From positions 124,001 through 188,000 of the forward strand of contig CANJNI010000002.1 in NCBI GenBank assembly GCA_947475995.1: a stretch of 64,000 bases of DNA, read 5' to 3'. A model generated the notes under the pieces. That model had not been told where the DNA came from and made no database searches. It saw only the letters and a list, made by a program, of their open reading frames with translations. Below, piece after piece: positions 1-11,083 of the stretch. The stretch is from Beijerinckiaceae bacterium (GTDB taxonomy: Bacteria; Pseudomonadota; Alphaproteobacteria; Rhizobiales; Beijerinckiaceae). The first letter of the stretch is position 1, and every line of letters starts with the position of its first letter. A program made the position numbers and the translations under genes.

Positions 1-1
1 C

Positions 2-1159
2 GTCTCCGCCATCTACGCCGACCGTATCCGCGAGGCGCATTTCGAGCGCGATCCGCAACAGGAACAGATCGCTCGACGTTTTGACCGCCTGATTGATGAC
101 TTGAGCGGCTACAGGCTGGACAGACGGTCCAGCCGCTTCGGCTGGCTTTTCGGTCAGCGCCGCCAGGCTCCGTCTCCCCGTGGCATTTACCTTTGGGGCA
201 AGGTCGGACGCGGGAAGACCATGCTGATGGATCTGTTTTTTGAGGCGGCGGAAGTCGACCGCAAGCGACGGGTTCATTTCCATGGGTTCATGGCGGATGT
301 TCATGCGCGAATTCATGCGTGGCGGCAACGCAAACGCGAAGGATTGGAAAGAGGCGACGATCCAATCGCCCCGGTCGCGGAGCAGATTTCTTCCGAAGCC
401 TGGCTCCTGTGCTTCGATGAGTTCAGCGTCAACGATATTGCGGATGCGATGATCCTCGGCCGTCTGTTTCAGGCGTTGTTCGCAGCAGGCGTCGTGGTCG
501 TCGCGACTTCTAATGTCGAGCCTTCGCGCCTGTATGAAGGTGGACTGAACCGAGCGCTTTTTCTGCCCTTCATCGGCATGATCACCGACAGGATGGAAAT
601 CCTGGAGCTCGATTCGCGTACGGATTTCCGGCTTGAAAAATTGTCGGGGGCCCCAGTCTATTACTCGCCTCTGGGCCCGGCGGCCGATGCGGGGTTGGAT
701 CGCGCGTTTCTCGCCCTGACCGGCCGGCAGCGAGGCGAGCGCTTGACGCTTCCCCTTCTGGGTCGTGAACTTGCCGTTCCGCAAGCAGCTTCACATACGG
801 CGCGTTTCGCATTCGCAGACTTATGTGAAGCGGCGCTTGGCTCGCCCGATTATCTTGCAGTGGCGGAAAACTTCCAGACCGTCTTCATCGACGGAATTCC
901 GGTTTTTCAGGTTTACCAGCGCAATGAGGCCAAACGTTTCATCAACCTGATCGACACGCTTTACGACCAGAAGGTGAAGCTGGTCGTGTCGGCAGCTGCC
1001 GAGCCGGACAAACTAGGGGTTGATCTCGAAGGGCGTGAGGCATTCGAATTCGAACGCACTGCTTCGCGTTTGATCGAAATGCGTTCCACGGACTATCTTG
1101 CCTTGCCGCACGGCCAGACCGCCCCGTCCGGTGATACAGGCGGACTGGTTGAAACCTGA
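2..1159 (+). CDS. zapE: ZapE/AFG1-family ATPase, 5'-truncated by the window
   Basis: AFG1/ZapE AAA+-like P-loop ATPase; in E. coli ZapE acts at the Z-ring under stress and the mitochondrial relatives act in inner-membrane protein quality control. The frame is open from base 2, where the reading begins VSAIYADRIREAHFERD, which looks like the usual family N-terminus, so only a few codons are missing upstream; a TTG at 101 is not the true start. Walker A GKVGRGKT is encoded at about 197-220 and Walker B CFDEFSVND about 70 residues later, with the family's PSRLYEGG and FIDGIPV segments downstream. About 385 residues are visible, near full family length. The TetR gene follows after 10 bases. In rhizobia zapE usually sits directly before mdh. 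Confidence 0.93.
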   Translation, partial: VSAIYADRIREAHFERDPQQEQIARRFDRLIDDLSGYRLDRRSSRFGWLFGQRRQAPSPRGIYLWGKVGRGKTMLMDLFFEAAEVDRKRRVHFHGFMADVHARIHAWRQRKREGLERGDDPIAPVAEQISSEAWLLCFDEFSVNDIADAMILGRLFQALFAAGVVVVATSNVEPSRLYEGGLNRALFLPFIGMITDRMEILELDSRTDFRLEKLSGAPVYYSPLGPAADAGLDRAFLALTGRQRGERLTLPLLGRELAVPQAASHTARFAFADLCEAALGSPDYLAVAENFQTVFIDGIPVFQVYQRNEAKRFINLIDTLYDQKVKLVVSAAAEPDKLGVDLEGREAFEFERTASRLIEMRSTDYLALPHGQTAPSGDTGGLVET

Positions 1160-1169
1160 AGGGTCACGC

Positions 1170-1814
1170 ATGGCGCGCGCGCCCGTATCCGAGCCCATCG
1201 ACGTCCGTCTTGTTGATCTCGCAGCCGAGCACGTGCGCCGTTATGGCTTGCGCCGCACCACCATTGTGGGGATTGCGCAGGAAGCCGGGATGTCCCACGC
1301 AAACGTCTATCGGTATTTTCCATCGAAGGAGGCGCTGATCGACGCAGTGCTGGACCAATGGCTCAAGCCTATCGAGAAGGGGGCGCGAGACATTGCAGAT
1401 GGTCCCGACCCTGCTGTCGACAAGCTGGAAAGGTTGGCGAGCGCGGTTTTCCGGGCCTACCGTCGCAAACTCGACGAGGACACGGCCATTTTCCAGATCT
1501 TTGCGGAAGCCAGCGCCGCAGGTCGCCCGATCGCGCGGAGACACCGGAACCGGATCGGGGCGGAGTTCCATCGTGTAGTCGAAGAAGGAACCTCGGGCGG
1601 CTCGTTTCAGGTGGGCGACCAGCGGGGCGCCGTTTTTCTCCTGGCTGATGCTCTGGGTCGGTTTCTCAACCCCGTCAATGTAGCCTTGGACCGCGAGGTC
1701 CCGGCTTCCCAACTCGAAAACCGAATGGATCAGATCGTCCGGATTCTGCTGAATGCCTTTACCGGTGGGCAGTTAGCCTCGCAAAAAATCGGCGACAACT
1801 TACAATATTTGTAG
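1170..1814 (+). CDS. TetR/AcrR-family transcriptional regulator
   Basis: A 214-residue repressor-type protein. The N-terminal helix-turn-helix is visible at about residues 25-60 (RTTIVGIAQEAGMSHANVYRYF followed by SKEALIDAVL, the classic TetR helix 3/4 pattern), followed by a helical ligand-binding/dimerisation half without a recognisable ligand signature. I chose ATG 1170 because AAGGG at 1159-1163 lies 6 bases upstream; an upstream in-frame TTG at 1098 would run into zapE. It is co-directional with zapE (10-base gap) and lies 251 bases before mdh. Its target is unknown; an AT-rich inverted repeat overlaps its stop codon (see 1800-1821). The gene is not part of the usual zapE-mdh junction, so it may be a lineage-specific insertion. 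Confidence 0.9.
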   Translation: MARAPVSEPIDVRLVDLAAEHVRRYGLRRTTIVGIAQEAGMSHANVYRYFPSKEALIDAVLDQWLKPIEKGARDIADGPDPAVDKLERLASAVFRAYRRKLDEDTAIFQIFAEASAAGRPIARRHRNRIGAEFHRVVEEGTSGGSFQVGDQRGAVFLLADALGRFLNPVNVALDREVPASQLENRMDQIVRILLNAFTGGQLASQKIGDNLQYL

Positions 1815-1821
1815 ATTGTAA
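1800..1821. promoter_or_regulatory. AT-rich inverted repeat over the tetR stop codon (possible operator)
   Basis: TTACAAT (1800-1806) and ATTGTAA (1815-1821) form a perfect 7-bp inverted repeat with an 8-base spacer that contains the tetR stop codon. A nested pseudo-palindrome TACAA-TAT-TTGTA occupies 1801-1813. The stretch is AT-rich in a GC-rich background. The symmetry and length would suit a TetR-type operator, but as RNA it could also form a weak hairpin; there is no T-run after it to support a terminator. Confidence 0.3.
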
Positions 1822-2023
1822 CAGCAGATTGCATAGGGCCGGACTCTCCGCGCCCCGGCATCATTGGATTTCAAGTCTCTGTTTTTACGCGAATTTTTCC
1901 CGACAACAGCGCGGAGTCGCTGCCTCGAGTCCTCGCCAAAGTCTGAAAATCCTTAGCCTTTCGCCCGACTTGAAAGCGCCCAACGATAAGAGCAAACAGA
2001 CGCCGCTCAAGATGTTGCGGTGA

Positions 2024-3031
<1,008 letters not shown>

Positions 3032-3042
3032 GCTGATTGGGG

Positions 3043-3070
3043 GACCGGCGCGACGCAAGTCGCCCCGGTC
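3043..3070 (+). other. Stem-loop with GCAA tetraloop between mdh and sucC
   Basis: GACCGG (3043-3048) pairs with CCGGTC (3065-3070) and CGAC (3051-3054) with GTCG (3059-3062), separated by a 2x2 internal mismatch, closing on a GNRA-type loop GCAA (3055-3058). Only TTCATC follows, not a T-run, so a strong intrinsic terminator is unlikely; an mRNA-processing or stability element within the TCA operon is an inference. Confidence 0.45.
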
Positions 3071-3112
3071 TTCATCAACCCGCCCGCGCGTCGGCCCGGA
3101 GGAAAAGCACCA

Positions 3113-4312
3113 ATGAATATTCATGAATATCAGGCGAAAGCCGTATTGAAAGAATTCGGCGTCCCGGTTTCGCGCGGCGTTCCGGTCATGGACGCCAGCC
3201 AGGCTGAAGCAGCAGCCAAAGAACTCGGCGGACCACTCTGGGTGGTCAAGTCACAGATTCACGCTGGCGGTCGCGGCAAGGGCAAGTTCAAGGAAGCAGC
3301 GGCTGGCGAAAAGGGCGGCGTACGCCTCGCCAAGTCGGTCGAGGAGGTGAAAACCTTCGTCCAGCAGATGCTGGGCAACACGCTCGTCACCGTGCAAACC
3401 GGTCCGGCCGGCAAGCAGGTCAACCGACTCTACATCGAAGACGGCTCCGACATCGAAAAGGAATTCTATCTGTCGGCGCTTGTCGATCGCGAAACTTCTC
3501 GGGTGGCTTTCGTGGTGTCGACAGAAGGCGGTATGGACATCGAAACCGTCGCCCATGATACACCGGAAAAGATCCTGACCTTCTCGGTCGATCCAGCCAC
3601 CGGCATCATGCCGCATCACGGCCGCACGGTAGCCAGGGCGCTTGGCCTGACGGGCGACCTCGCCAAACAGGCCGCCAAGCTGCTGGGTCAGCTCTATACG
3701 GCATTCGTCGCCAAGGACATGGCGATGCTTGAGATCAATCCGCTGATCATCACCAAGCAGGGCCAGCTCAAGTGCCTGGACGCAAAAGTATCGTTCGATT
3801 CGAACGCTCTTTATCGCCAGCCCGACATCGTCGCGCTCCGTGACGAGACCGAAGAGGACGCCAAGGAAATCGAAGCTTCGAAGCATGATCTCGCCTATAT
3901 CGCGCTCGACGGCACGATCGGCTGCATGGTGAACGGCGCAGGCCTCGCAATGGCCACGCTCGACATCATCAAGCTCTACGGAGAATCGCCCGCGAACTTC
4001 CTTGACGTAGGCGGCGGCGCTTCTGAAGAAAAGGTGACGGCGGCATTCAAGATCATCACTGCCGATCCGAACGTCAAAGGCATTCTGGTCAATATTTTCG
4101 GCGGCATCATGAAGTGCGACGTCATCGCGCGCGGCGTGCTCGCAGCCGTGAAAGCAGTCGGCCTGCAGGTTCCGCTCGTGGTTCGTCTCGAAGGGACAAA
4201 CGTCGAGGAAGGCAAACAGATCATCCGCACGTCGGGCCTTAACGTAATTCCGGCTGACGATCTCGACGACGCCGCCCAGAAAATTGTCGCTGCCGTAAGG
4301 GGAGCCGCCTGA
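3113..4312 (+). CDS. sucC: Succinyl-CoA synthetase (ADP-forming) beta subunit
   Basis: Beta chain of succinate-CoA ligase, which with SucD converts succinyl-CoA to succinate with substrate-level phosphorylation (TCA cycle). 399 residues, standard for bacterial SucC. It begins MNIHEYQAK as in the family, has the N-terminal ATP-grasp half ([14 protein letters not shown], about residues 45-60; LEINPL about 205) and the C-terminal CoA-ligase half with FLDVGGGA and the glycine-rich segment [16 protein letters not shown] 3113 follows GGAGG in the leader (3100-3104). Its TGA stop (4310-4312) overlaps the sucD ATG by one base, indicating translational coupling and 1:1 subunit production. Confidence 0.98.
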   Translation: MNIHEYQAKAVLKEFGVPVSRGVPVMDASQAEAAAKELGGPLWVVKSQIHAGGRGKGKFKEAAAGEKGGVRLAKSVEEVKTFVQQMLGNTLVTVQTGPAGKQVNRLYIEDGSDIEKEFYLSALVDRETSRVAFVVSTEGGMDIETVAHDTPEKILTFSVDPATGIMPHHGRTVARALGLTGDLAKQAAKLLGQLYTAFVAKDMAMLEINPLIITKQGQLKCLDAKVSFDSNALYRQPDIVALRDETEEDAKEIEASKHDLAYIALDGTIGCMVNGAGLAMATLDIIKLYGESPANFLDVGGGASEEKVTAAFKIITADPNVKGILVNIFGGIMKCDVIARGVLAAVKAVGLQVPLVVRLEGTNVEEGKQIIRTSGLNVIPADDLDDAAQKIVAAVRGAA

Positions 4313-5199
4313 TGTCCATCCTGATCGACAAGAACACCAAGATCATCACGCAAGGCTTCACCGGCAAGAACGGCACGTTCCATTCGGAACAGGCTCTTGC
4401 CTACGGATCGAAAGTCGTCGGCGGCGTAACTCCCGGCAAGGGCGGCACAAGCCACATCGGGTTGCCAGTATACGACACCGTAGCCGAAGCGCGCGACGCG
4501 ACAGGCGCCGACGCTTCGGTCGTTTATGTTCCGCCGCCGTTTGCGGCCGACTCGATCTGCGAGGCCATCGACGCCCAGATCCCGCTGATCGTCTGCATCA
4601 CGGAAGGAATTCCGGTCGCCGACATGGTGCGCGTAAAGCGCTCGCTGTCGGGTTCTAAGTCGCGGCTTATCGGACCGAACTGCCCCGGCATCGTGACGGC
4701 CGGCGAATCTAAGATCGGCATCATGCCGGCCAATATCTTCAAGCGAGGCAACGTGGGCATCGTGTCCCGTTCGGGCACGCTGACCTATGAGGCTGTGTTC
4801 CAGACTTCGCAGGAAGGCCTCGGCCAAACGACGGCTGTCGGCATTGGCGGCGACCCCGTCAAGGGCACCGAGTTCATCGACATGCTGGAAATGTTCCTCG
4901 CGGACCCCAAGACCGAGTCAATCGTGATGATCGGCGAGATCGGCGGCTCTGCCGAAGAGGACGCTGCGCAGTTCCTCCGGGATGAAGCGAAGCGCGGGCG
5001 CAAGAAGCCGATGGTGGGCTTCATCGCCGGCCGTACGGCTCCTCCGGGGCGCCGCATGGGCCATGCAGGCGCGATCATCTCTGGTGGCAAGGGCGGCGCG
5101 GAAGACAAGATCGCCGCCATGGAAGCCGCCGGCATCCGGGTATCGCCTTCGCCTGCACGACTGGGCAAGACACTCGTAGAAGTTCTCGCTGGCCGGTAA
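4312..5199 (+). CDS. sucD: Succinyl-CoA synthetase alpha subunit
   Basis: Alpha chain carrying the CoA-binding Rossmann domain and the active-site phosphohistidine. 295 residues. CoA-binding motif near [13 protein letters not shown] (residues 12-24), the SRSGTLTYE segment (about 152-160) and the catalytic His251 in [10 protein letters not shown] are all present, so the enzyme should be active. Start overlaps the sucC stop by one base. It is followed by a 108-base gap with two stable hairpins before sucA. Confidence 0.98.
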   Translation: MSILIDKNTKIITQGFTGKNGTFHSEQALAYGSKVVGGVTPGKGGTSHIGLPVYDTVAEARDATGADASVVYVPPPFAADSICEAIDAQIPLIVCITEGIPVADMVRVKRSLSGSKSRLIGPNCPGIVTAGESKIGIMPANIFKRGNVGIVSRSGTLTYEAVFQTSQEGLGQTTAVGIGGDPVKGTEFIDMLEMFLADPKTESIVMIGEIGGSAEEDAAQFLRDEAKRGRKKPMVGFIAGRTAPPGRRMGHAGAIISGGKGGAEDKIAAMEAAGIRVSPSPARLGKTLVEVLAGR

Positions 5200-5201
5200 C
5201 C

Positions 5202-5225
5202 GGGTGATCGCTTCGGCGATCATCC
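5202..5225 (+). other. Stable UUCG-tetraloop hairpin after sucD
   Basis: TGATCGC (5205-5211), loop TTCG (5212-5215), GCGATCA (5216-5222) is a perfect 7-bp stem closed by C-G on a UUCG tetraloop, an exceptionally stable RNA loop; outer pairs G5204-U5223 (wobble), G5203-C and G5202-C extend it to 10 bp. It begins 3 bases after the sucD stop. No T-run follows, so it more likely protects the sucCD transcript or marks a processing point than terminates it (inference). Confidence 0.55.
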
Positions 5226-5239
5226 ACTCGAACAAGTCA

Positions 5240-5279
5240 GCATGCCTCTCCTCACTTCCGTCGAAGTCGAGAGGCATGC
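5240..5279 (+). other. Long imperfect hairpin in the sucA leader
   Basis: An 11-bp perfect inverted repeat, GCATGCCTCTC (5240-5250) with GAGAGGCATGC (5269-5279), encloses a second 5-bp stem ACTTC/GAAGT (5254-5258 and 5263-5267) on a four-base loop, with a small asymmetric internal loop. The structure ends 28 bases before the sucA ATG at 5308. The upstream in-frame ATG at 5242 lies inside the stem. It could be a cis-regulatory or RNase-resistant element; I do not recognise it as a named riboswitch. Confidence 0.5.
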
Positions 5280-5307
5280 CTACGGCAGTCAACCTTCAGG
5301 TGCATTC

Positions 5308-8268
5308 ATGGCTCGCCAGGATCTGAATTCCGCACTTCTACATACCTCTTTCCTGTACGGCGCGAACGCCGGTTACATCGAAGATCTGCAGGCTCGCTAC
5401 GAGCGCGATCCCTCCAGCGTCGACGCCGAATGGCGCGAGTTCTTCGCCGCCCTCAACGAACAGAAGGGCGCGGCGGAACAGAACGCACGCGGCGCGTCGT
5501 GGGAAAAGCCGAACTGGCCGATCCACGCCAACGGCGAACTCGTTTCGGCGCTCGACGGCAACTGGTCACAGGTAGAGAAGTCGCTGGGCGACAAGATCAA
5601 CGCCAAGGCCGCCGCCAAGGGCGCGCAGGTCAGCGTCGCGGATGTGCAGCGCTCGACTCGCGACAGTGTGCGAGCATTGATGATGATCCGCGCGTACCGT
5701 ATGCGCGGCCATCTGCACGCCAATCTGGACCCTCTTGGGCTCGAGCCCGCCAAGGATCACGAAGAGCTGCATCCATCGAGCTACGGCTTCACGGAGGCCG
5801 ACTACGATCGCAAGATTTTCATCGACCATGTGCTGGGTCTGGAATTTGCGACGATTCCCGAAATGCTGGCGATCCTGCGTCGGACATACTGCGACACGAT
5901 CGGCTTTGAATTCATGCACATCTCCGACCCGGCCGAGAAGGCCTGGATGCAGGAGCGCATCGAGGGACCGGACAAGACGATTGAATTCACCAAGGAAGGC
6001 AAGCGGGCCATTCTGCACAAGCTGGTCGAGGCGGAAGGCTTCGAGAAGTTCTGCGATCTGCGTTTCCGCGGCACAAAGCGTTTCGGTCTCGACGGCGGCG
6101 AGGCCATGGTGCCGGCGCTGGAGCAGATCATCAAGCGCGGCGGTGCGCTTGGCGTTCGCGAGATCGTCATCGGCATGTCCCATCGCGGCCGCCTCAACGT
6201 TCTGGCGCAAGTGATGGGAAAACCCCACAGGGCCATTTTCCACGAATTCAAGGGCGGATCGTTCGCTCCCGATGAGGTGGAAGGTTCAGGAGACGTGAAA
6301 TATCACCTCGGCGCTTCGTCGGACAGAGAGTTTGACGGAAACAGGGTGCATCTGTCTTTGACGGCCAATCCGTCCCATCTCGAAATCGCTGATCCGGTTG
6401 TGCTCGGGAAGGTGCGCGCCAAACAGGACCAGCTGCACGATGTCGTTGAGCGCACGCAAGTGCTTCCGCTTCTGATTCACGGCGATGCGGCTTTCGCCGG
6501 TCAAGGCGTAGTTGCAGAATGCTTCGGCCTTTCGGGCTTGAAAGGGCATCGCACCGGCGGATCGATCCACTTCATCGTCAACAACCAGATCGGTTTCACA
6601 ACCTATCCGCGTTACTCGCGCTCCTCGCCATACCCGTCCGATGTCGCCAAGATGATCGAGGCTCCGATCATTCATGTGAATGGCGACGATCCGGAAGCGG
6701 TCGTGTATGCCGCCAAGATCGCCATCGAGTTCCGGCAGAAGTTCCACAAGCCGGTAGTGATCGACATGTTCTGTTATCGCCGGTTCGGACACAACGAAGG
6801 CGACGAGCCCGGCTTCACACAGCCGCTCATGTACAAGTCGATCCGCAACCACAAGCCGACGCTGGACATTTATACGGACAAGTTGGTGGCCGAGGGAGTG
6901 ATCGCGCGCGGCGAGGCCGACAAACAGGTCTCAGATTGGCGCGAACGCCTGGACGCGGAATTTGAAGCAGCCCAGAGCTACAAGCCCAACAAGGCAGACT
7001 GGCTCGACGGCCGCTGGGCCGGAATGCGTCCCGCGAGCGACGCCGTCGACGATGCGCGCCGCGGCCAGACCGGTGTTGATCTCGCAAAATTGAAGGCGCT
7101 TGGCGAAAAGCTTGCCAGCGTCCCGGCGGATTTCAACGCGCACAAGACCATCCAGAGGTTCATGGATGGCCGACGGCAGATGGTCGAAACGGGGCAGGAT
7201 CTCGATTGGGCCATGGCGGAAGCTTTTGCTTTCGCAACTCTGGTCGACGAAGGCCATCCGGTTCGGCTCTCCGGGCAGGATTCCGAGCGCGGAACGTTTT
7301 CGCAACGCCATTCGGTGCTGATCGATCAGGAAACCGAAGCCCGCTATGTGCCGCTCAATAATATTCGCGACGGGCAGGCTCGCTACGAGGTCATCAACTC
7401 GATGCTCTCGGAGGAAGCCGTGCTGGGCTTCGAATACGGCTACTCGCTGACAGAGCCAAATGCGCTCACCATGTGGGAAGCCCAATTCGGCGACTTCGCC
7501 AACGGGGCACAGGTTTTGTTCGACCAGTTCATCTCGTCTGGCGAACGCAAGTGGCTGCGCATGTCGGGTCTCGTGTGCCTTCTGCCCCACGGCTACGAAG
7601 GACAGGGTCCGGAGCACTCGTCGGCGCGCCTGGAGCGCTATCTTCAGATGTGTGCGGAAGACAACATGCAGGTCGCCAACTGCACGACGCCCGCGCAATA
7701 TTTCCACATTCTGCGCCGTCAGTTGAAGCGCGACATTCGCAAGCCGCTGATTCTGATGACCCCCAAGTCCCTGCTGCGGCATAAGAAGGCCGTGTCGACG
7801 CTGGCCGACCTTGGACCTAATTCGTCGTTTCACCGACTCATCTGGGATGATGCCGAGCGCAAGAAGGACGACAAGACCAAACTTGTGCGCGACGACAAGA
7901 TCCGTCGCGTGATCTTGTGCAGCGGCAAGGTCTATTACGACCTTTACGAGGAGCGCGAGCGGCTCGGCATCGACGATGTGTATCTGGTCCGCGTCGAGCA
8001 GCTCTATCCGTTCCCCCTGAAGGCGCTTCTCACCGGCCTGTCACGCTTCAAGAAGGCCGATATCGTGTGGTGCCAGGAAGAACCCAAAAACATGGGTTCG
8101 TGGAGCTTTGTTGAGCCCTATATCGAGTGGGTTCTCGGTCAGGCGGGCGGAAAGGCCAAGCGGGCGCGCTACGTTGGCCGCCCGGCGTCGGCCGCAACCG
8201 CAACGGGACTCATGTCCCGGCATCTCGCGCAACTCAAGGCGTTCCTGGAAGAGGCCTTCGCGGCCTGA
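5308..8268 (+). CDS. sucA: 2-oxoglutarate dehydrogenase E1 component
   Basis: Thiamine-diphosphate-dependent E1 of the 2-oxoglutarate dehydrogenase complex (2-oxoglutarate plus lipoyl-E2 to succinyl-dihydrolipoyl-E2 and CO2). 986 residues, normal for alphaproteobacteria. The N-terminal E2-binding arm ([18 protein letters not shown]), the ThDP fold with [12 protein letters not shown] and the GDDPEAV stretch, and the pyrimidine-binding half with [14 protein letters not shown] are visible, as is the C-terminal [12 protein letters not shown] chose ATG 5308 ([11 protein letters not shown]) because homologues start so; the in-frame ATG at 5242 adds residues unlike the family and sits in a hairpin. 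Its Shine-Dalgarno is weak (AGG about 5297). Followed by sucB. Confidence 0.97.
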   Translation: MARQDLNSALLHTSFLYGANAGYIEDLQARYERDPSSVDAEWREFFAALNEQKGAAEQNARGASWEKPNWPIHANGELVSALDGNWSQVEKSLGDKINAKAAAKGAQVSVADVQRSTRDSVRALMMIRAYRMRGHLHANLDPLGLEPAKDHEELHPSSYGFTEADYDRKIFIDHVLGLEFATIPEMLAILRRTYCDTIGFEFMHISDPAEKAWMQERIEGPDKTIEFTKEGKRAILHKLVEAEGFEKFCDLRFRGTKRFGLDGGEAMVPALEQIIKRGGALGVREIVIGMSHRGRLNVLAQVMGKPHRAIFHEFKGGSFAPDEVEGSGDVKYHLGASSDREFDGNRVHLSLTANPSHLEIADPVVLGKVRAKQDQLHDVVERTQVLPLLIHGDAAFAGQGVVAECFGLSGLKGHRTGGSIHFIVNNQIGFTTYPRYSRSSPYPSDVAKMIEAPIIHVNGDDPEAVVYAAKIAIEFRQKFHKPVVIDMFCYRRFGHNEGDEPGFTQPLMYKSIRNHKPTLDIYTDKLVAEGVIARGEADKQVSDWRERLDAEFEAAQSYKPNKADWLDGRWAGMRPASDAVDDARRGQTGVDLAKLKALGEKLASVPADFNAHKTIQRFMDGRRQMVETGQDLDWAMAEAFAFATLVDEGHPVRLSGQDSERGTFSQRHSVLIDQETEARYVPLNNIRDGQARYEVINSMLSEEAVLGFEYGYSLTEPNALTMWEAQFGDFANGAQVLFDQFISSGERKWLRMSGLVCLLPHGYEGQGPEHSSARLERYLQMCAEDNMQVANCTTPAQYFHILRRQLKRDIRKPLILMTPKSLLRHKKAVSTLADLGPNSSFHRLIWDDAERKKDDKTKLVRDDKIRRVILCSGKVYYDLYEERERLGIDDVYLVRVEQLYPFPLKALLTGLSRFKKADIVWCQEEPKNMGSWSFVEPYIEWVLGQAGGKAKRARYVGRPASAATATGLMSRHLAQLKAFLEEAFAA

Positions 8269-8324
8269 TCCCGGAACAGCATTCGTATCATTCAACCGGA
8301 AGGCCGCCCTGCGCGGACGTCACC

Positions 8325-9542
8325 ATGGCAACGGAAATTCGTGTCCCTACCCTCGGCGAGTCAGTCTCCGAGGCCACCATCGGCAAGTGGTTCAAGAAGC
8401 CCGGCGACGTCGTGAAAGCCGACGAGCCATTGGTGGAGCTTGAAACCGACAAGGTGACTCTTGAGGTGAACGCACCCGCCGCCGGGGTGCTGGCGGAAAT
8501 CACCGCCAGGGACGGCGAGACAGTCGCGCCGGGCGCGTTGCTCGGCCAGATCACCGCAGGCGGAGCTGGCGCCGCCGCTGCTCCGGCTCCGGCCGCCAAA
8601 CCCGCTGCGACGCCTGCCGCAACCGCGCCTGCTTCAGCTCCTGCGAAGTCTGGCCCCGCCATGCCGCCATCGCCGGCCGCGGCCAAGATCGCCGCGGACA
8701 ACAAGGTCGATCCAGCCACTGTAACCGGCAGCGGTGTTCGTGGTCAGGTCTTGAAAAGCGATGTGCTCGCGGCCGTTGCGGCTCCTGGCCCCGTGCCGGC
8801 CGCGCCTGTGGCGGTGCGTGCGCCTTCCGTCGCCGATGATGCTTCGCGCGAAGAACGAGTACGCATGACCAAGCTGCGCCAGACGATCGCGCGGCGTCTC
8901 AAGGATGCGCAGAATACCGCCGCCATGCTGACAACCTTCAACGAGGTCGACATGACCGAGGTGATGTCGCTGCGCAATCGCTACAAGGACGTGTTCGAGA
9001 AGAAGCACGGCGCCAAACTCGGCTTCATGGGCTTCTTCGCCAAGGCTGTCGTGCAGGCGCTCAAGGACGTGCCGGCGGTCAATGCCGAGGTCGACGGTCA
9101 GGACCTCATCTACAAGAACTATTACCACATCGGCATTGCGGTCGGCACCGATCGTGGCCTTGTGGTTCCGGTGGTGCGTGACTCCGACAAGCTGAGCATC
9201 TCCGGCATCGAGAAGTCGATCGCCGATTTCGGCAAGCGCGCCCGCGACGGCCAGCTCAAGATCGACGAGATGCAGGGCGGCACCTTCACGATCACCAACG
9301 GCGGCATCTATGGCTCGCTGATGTCGACCCCGATCCTGAATGCTCCGCAGTCCGGCATTCTGGGCATGCACAAGATTCAGGAGCGGCCAATGGTGGTGGG
9401 GGGCAAGATCGAAGCGCGTCCCATGATGTATCTGGCGCTGAGCTACGATCACCGCATCGTCGACGGCAAGGAAGCCGTGACGTTCCTGGTGCGCGTCAAG
9501 GAGGCGCTTGAAGATCCTGCGCGTCTCGTTCTGGATCTCTGA
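8325..9542 (+). CDS. sucB: Dihydrolipoyllysine-residue succinyltransferase (E2o)
   Basis: Core E2 of the 2-oxoglutarate dehydrogenase complex, transferring the succinyl group to CoA. 405 residues. One lipoyl domain (residues 1-76) with the lipoylated lysine Lys43 in ETDKVTLE; an Ala/Pro linker (about 80-115); the peripheral subunit-binding domain (about 120-160, [27 protein letters not shown]); and the CAT-fold catalytic domain to the end with active-site His376 and Asp380 in DHRIVDG. ATG 8325 opens the canonical [12 protein letters not shown]. No strong Shine-Dalgarno is close to it, so it may depend on coupling with sucA, which ends 56 bases upstream. Confidence 0.97.
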   Translation: MATEIRVPTLGESVSEATIGKWFKKPGDVVKADEPLVELETDKVTLEVNAPAAGVLAEITARDGETVAPGALLGQITAGGAGAAAAPAPAAKPAATPAATAPASAPAKSGPAMPPSPAAAKIAADNKVDPATVTGSGVRGQVLKSDVLAAVAAPGPVPAAPVAVRAPSVADDASREERVRMTKLRQTIARRLKDAQNTAAMLTTFNEVDMTEVMSLRNRYKDVFEKKHGAKLGFMGFFAKAVVQALKDVPAVNAEVDGQDLIYKNYYHIGIAVGTDRGLVVPVVRDSDKLSISGIEKSIADFGKRARDGQLKIDEMQGGTFTITNGGIYGSLMSTPILNAPQSGILGMHKIQERPMVVGGKIEARPMMYLALSYDHRIVDGKEAVTFLVRVKEALEDPARLVLDL

Positions 9543-9599
9543 TTTCCATCTGGCATTGCTAGCGTTCGGCAATTGCCGGATGCGTTTCTGGAGACCATC

Positions 9600-10997
9600 A
9601 TGGCCTACGACCTCGTCGTCATCGGCACCGGCCCAGGCGGCTATGTGTGCGCTATCCGCGCCGCACAGCTCGGCATGAAGGTTGCCGTGGTCGAAAAGCG
9701 CAAGACGCACGGCGGCACTTGCCTCAACGTCGGCTGCATTCCGTCGAAGGCGCTGCTGCATGCGTCGGAAATGTTCGATCTGGCAGGGCATGACTTTGCG
9801 CCGCTCGGCATCGTGGTCGGCAAGCCTCAGCTCGATCTGCCCGCCATGATGAAACACAAGCAGGATACGGTTGCGGCCAACGTCAACGGCGTCGGGTTTC
9901 TTTTGAAGAAGAACAAGGTCGACTCTTTCACCGGATCAGGCTCGATCAAGTCCGCCGGCAGGGTCGACGTGACGGCGGCGGACGGCGTCATCACAACACT
10001 TGAAACCAGGAACATCGTGATCGCAACCGGCTCGGAAGTGACGCCGCTGCCGGGCGTGACGATTGACGAGAAGATCATCGTGTCTTCAACGGGATCGCTC
10101 GAACTGGACCGCGTGCCGGGCAACATCGTGGTCGTCGGCGCGGGCGTTATCGGCCTCGAACTCGGGTCCGTCTGGCGGCGTCTCGGCGCCGAGGTGACCG
10201 TGGTCGAATTCCTCGACCGCATCCTGCCAGGCACGGACGCCGAAGTCGCTAAGCAGTTCCAGCGCACGCTCGAAAAGCAGGGCGTCAAGTTCATCCTTGG
10301 CCACAAGGTCTCAAAGGTCGATACCGGCAAGAAGGGCGCGACCATTAAGGTTGAACCTGCGGCGGGCGGCGAGGCGAGGACAATGGACGCCGAAATTGTG
10401 CTCGTCGCCATTGGTCGTCGTCCCCATACGGAAGGCCTGGGGCTTGAAGCCCTCGGAGTCGCCATGGAGCGTGGCCGGGTGGTGATCGACGATCATTTCG
10501 CCACCAATGTTCCGGGTGTTTACGCCATCGGCGATGTGGTGCGCGGCCCGATGCTGGCGCACAAGGCGGAGGACGAGGGCGTTGCGATGGCCGAAATCCT
10601 CGCCGGTCAGCACGGCCATGTGAACTACAACACGATTCCGGGCGTCGTTTACACGCAGCCGGAGATCGCCACGGTCGGCAAGACCGAAGAGGATCTCAAG
10701 GCGGCGGGCGTCGCCTACAAGATCGGCAAGTTTCCGTTCACCGCCAATGGCCGCGCGCGTGCGATGCGTCATAGCGAGGGCTTTGTGAAGATCCTCGCCG
10801 ATGCGGCGACCGACCGGGTGCTGGGCGTTCACATCCTGGGCGCCGGGGCTGGCGAACTCATTGCCGAAGCCGTGGTGCTGATGGAGTTCGGCGGCTCGGC
10901 TGAAGATCTGGCGCGCATCTGCCACGCCCATCCGACCATGTCCGAGGCCGTGCGCGAGGCGGCGCTCAACGTCGACAAGCGCGCCATTCACGTCTGA
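9600..10997 (+). CDS. lpdA: Dihydrolipoyl dehydrogenase (E3)
   Basis: FAD-dependent lipoamide dehydrogenase that reoxidises the lipoyl groups of E2 using NAD+. 465 residues. FAD-binding GTGPGGYV at residues 9-16, redox disulfide Cys41/Cys46 in [16 protein letters not shown]-binding [10 protein letters not shown] in the middle, and the C-terminal catalytic His444/Glu449 in [11 protein letters not shown] 9600 has GGAG at 9590-9593, 6 bases upstream. Last clear member of the TCA run; being next to sucB suggests it serves the 2-oxoglutarate complex, though such an E3 can be shared with pyruvate dehydrogenase. Confidence 0.97.
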   Translation: MAYDLVVIGTGPGGYVCAIRAAQLGMKVAVVEKRKTHGGTCLNVGCIPSKALLHASEMFDLAGHDFAPLGIVVGKPQLDLPAMMKHKQDTVAANVNGVGFLLKKNKVDSFTGSGSIKSAGRVDVTAADGVITTLETRNIVIATGSEVTPLPGVTIDEKIIVSSTGSLELDRVPGNIVVVGAGVIGLELGSVWRRLGAEVTVVEFLDRILPGTDAEVAKQFQRTLEKQGVKFILGHKVSKVDTGKKGATIKVEPAAGGEARTMDAEIVLVAIGRRPHTEGLGLEALGVAMERGRVVIDDHFATNVPGVYAIGDVVRGPMLAHKAEDEGVAMAEILAGQHGHVNYNTIPGVVYTQPEIATVGKTEEDLKAAGVAYKIGKFPFTANGRARAMRHSEGFVKILADAATDRVLGVHILGAGAGELIAEAVVLMEFGGSAEDLARICHAHPTMSEAVREAALNVDKRAIHV

Positions 10998-11083
10998 GGT
11001 CAATGCCCGGTTGCGGCCGGTCATGATTTGCTCAACCTTTGCATCCAGACTGGCTCCCATGGCGAGAGCGCCGGAGCCCTTTC

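Noticed and set aside
1869-1975. TTTCAAGTC ... GACTTGAAA inverted repeat before mdh
   Set aside because: A 9-bp stem with about 90 bases between arms; too far apart to be convincing without covariation.
5242-5307. In-frame ATG extending sucA by 22 residues
   Set aside because: The ATG lies inside an 11-bp hairpin stem, the added residues do not look like the SucA family, and homologues begin at MARQ (5308).
5566-7833. Long open frames antisense to sucA
   Set aside because: They are typical GC-rich third-position shadows of a real gene, with low-complexity composition and no start signals.
9567-9578. 12-bp perfect palindrome CGGCAATTGCCG between sucB and lpdA
   Set aside because: About 15 perfect 12-bp palindromes are expected by chance in 64 kb; no spacer, so no RNA hairpin, and no second copy nearby.
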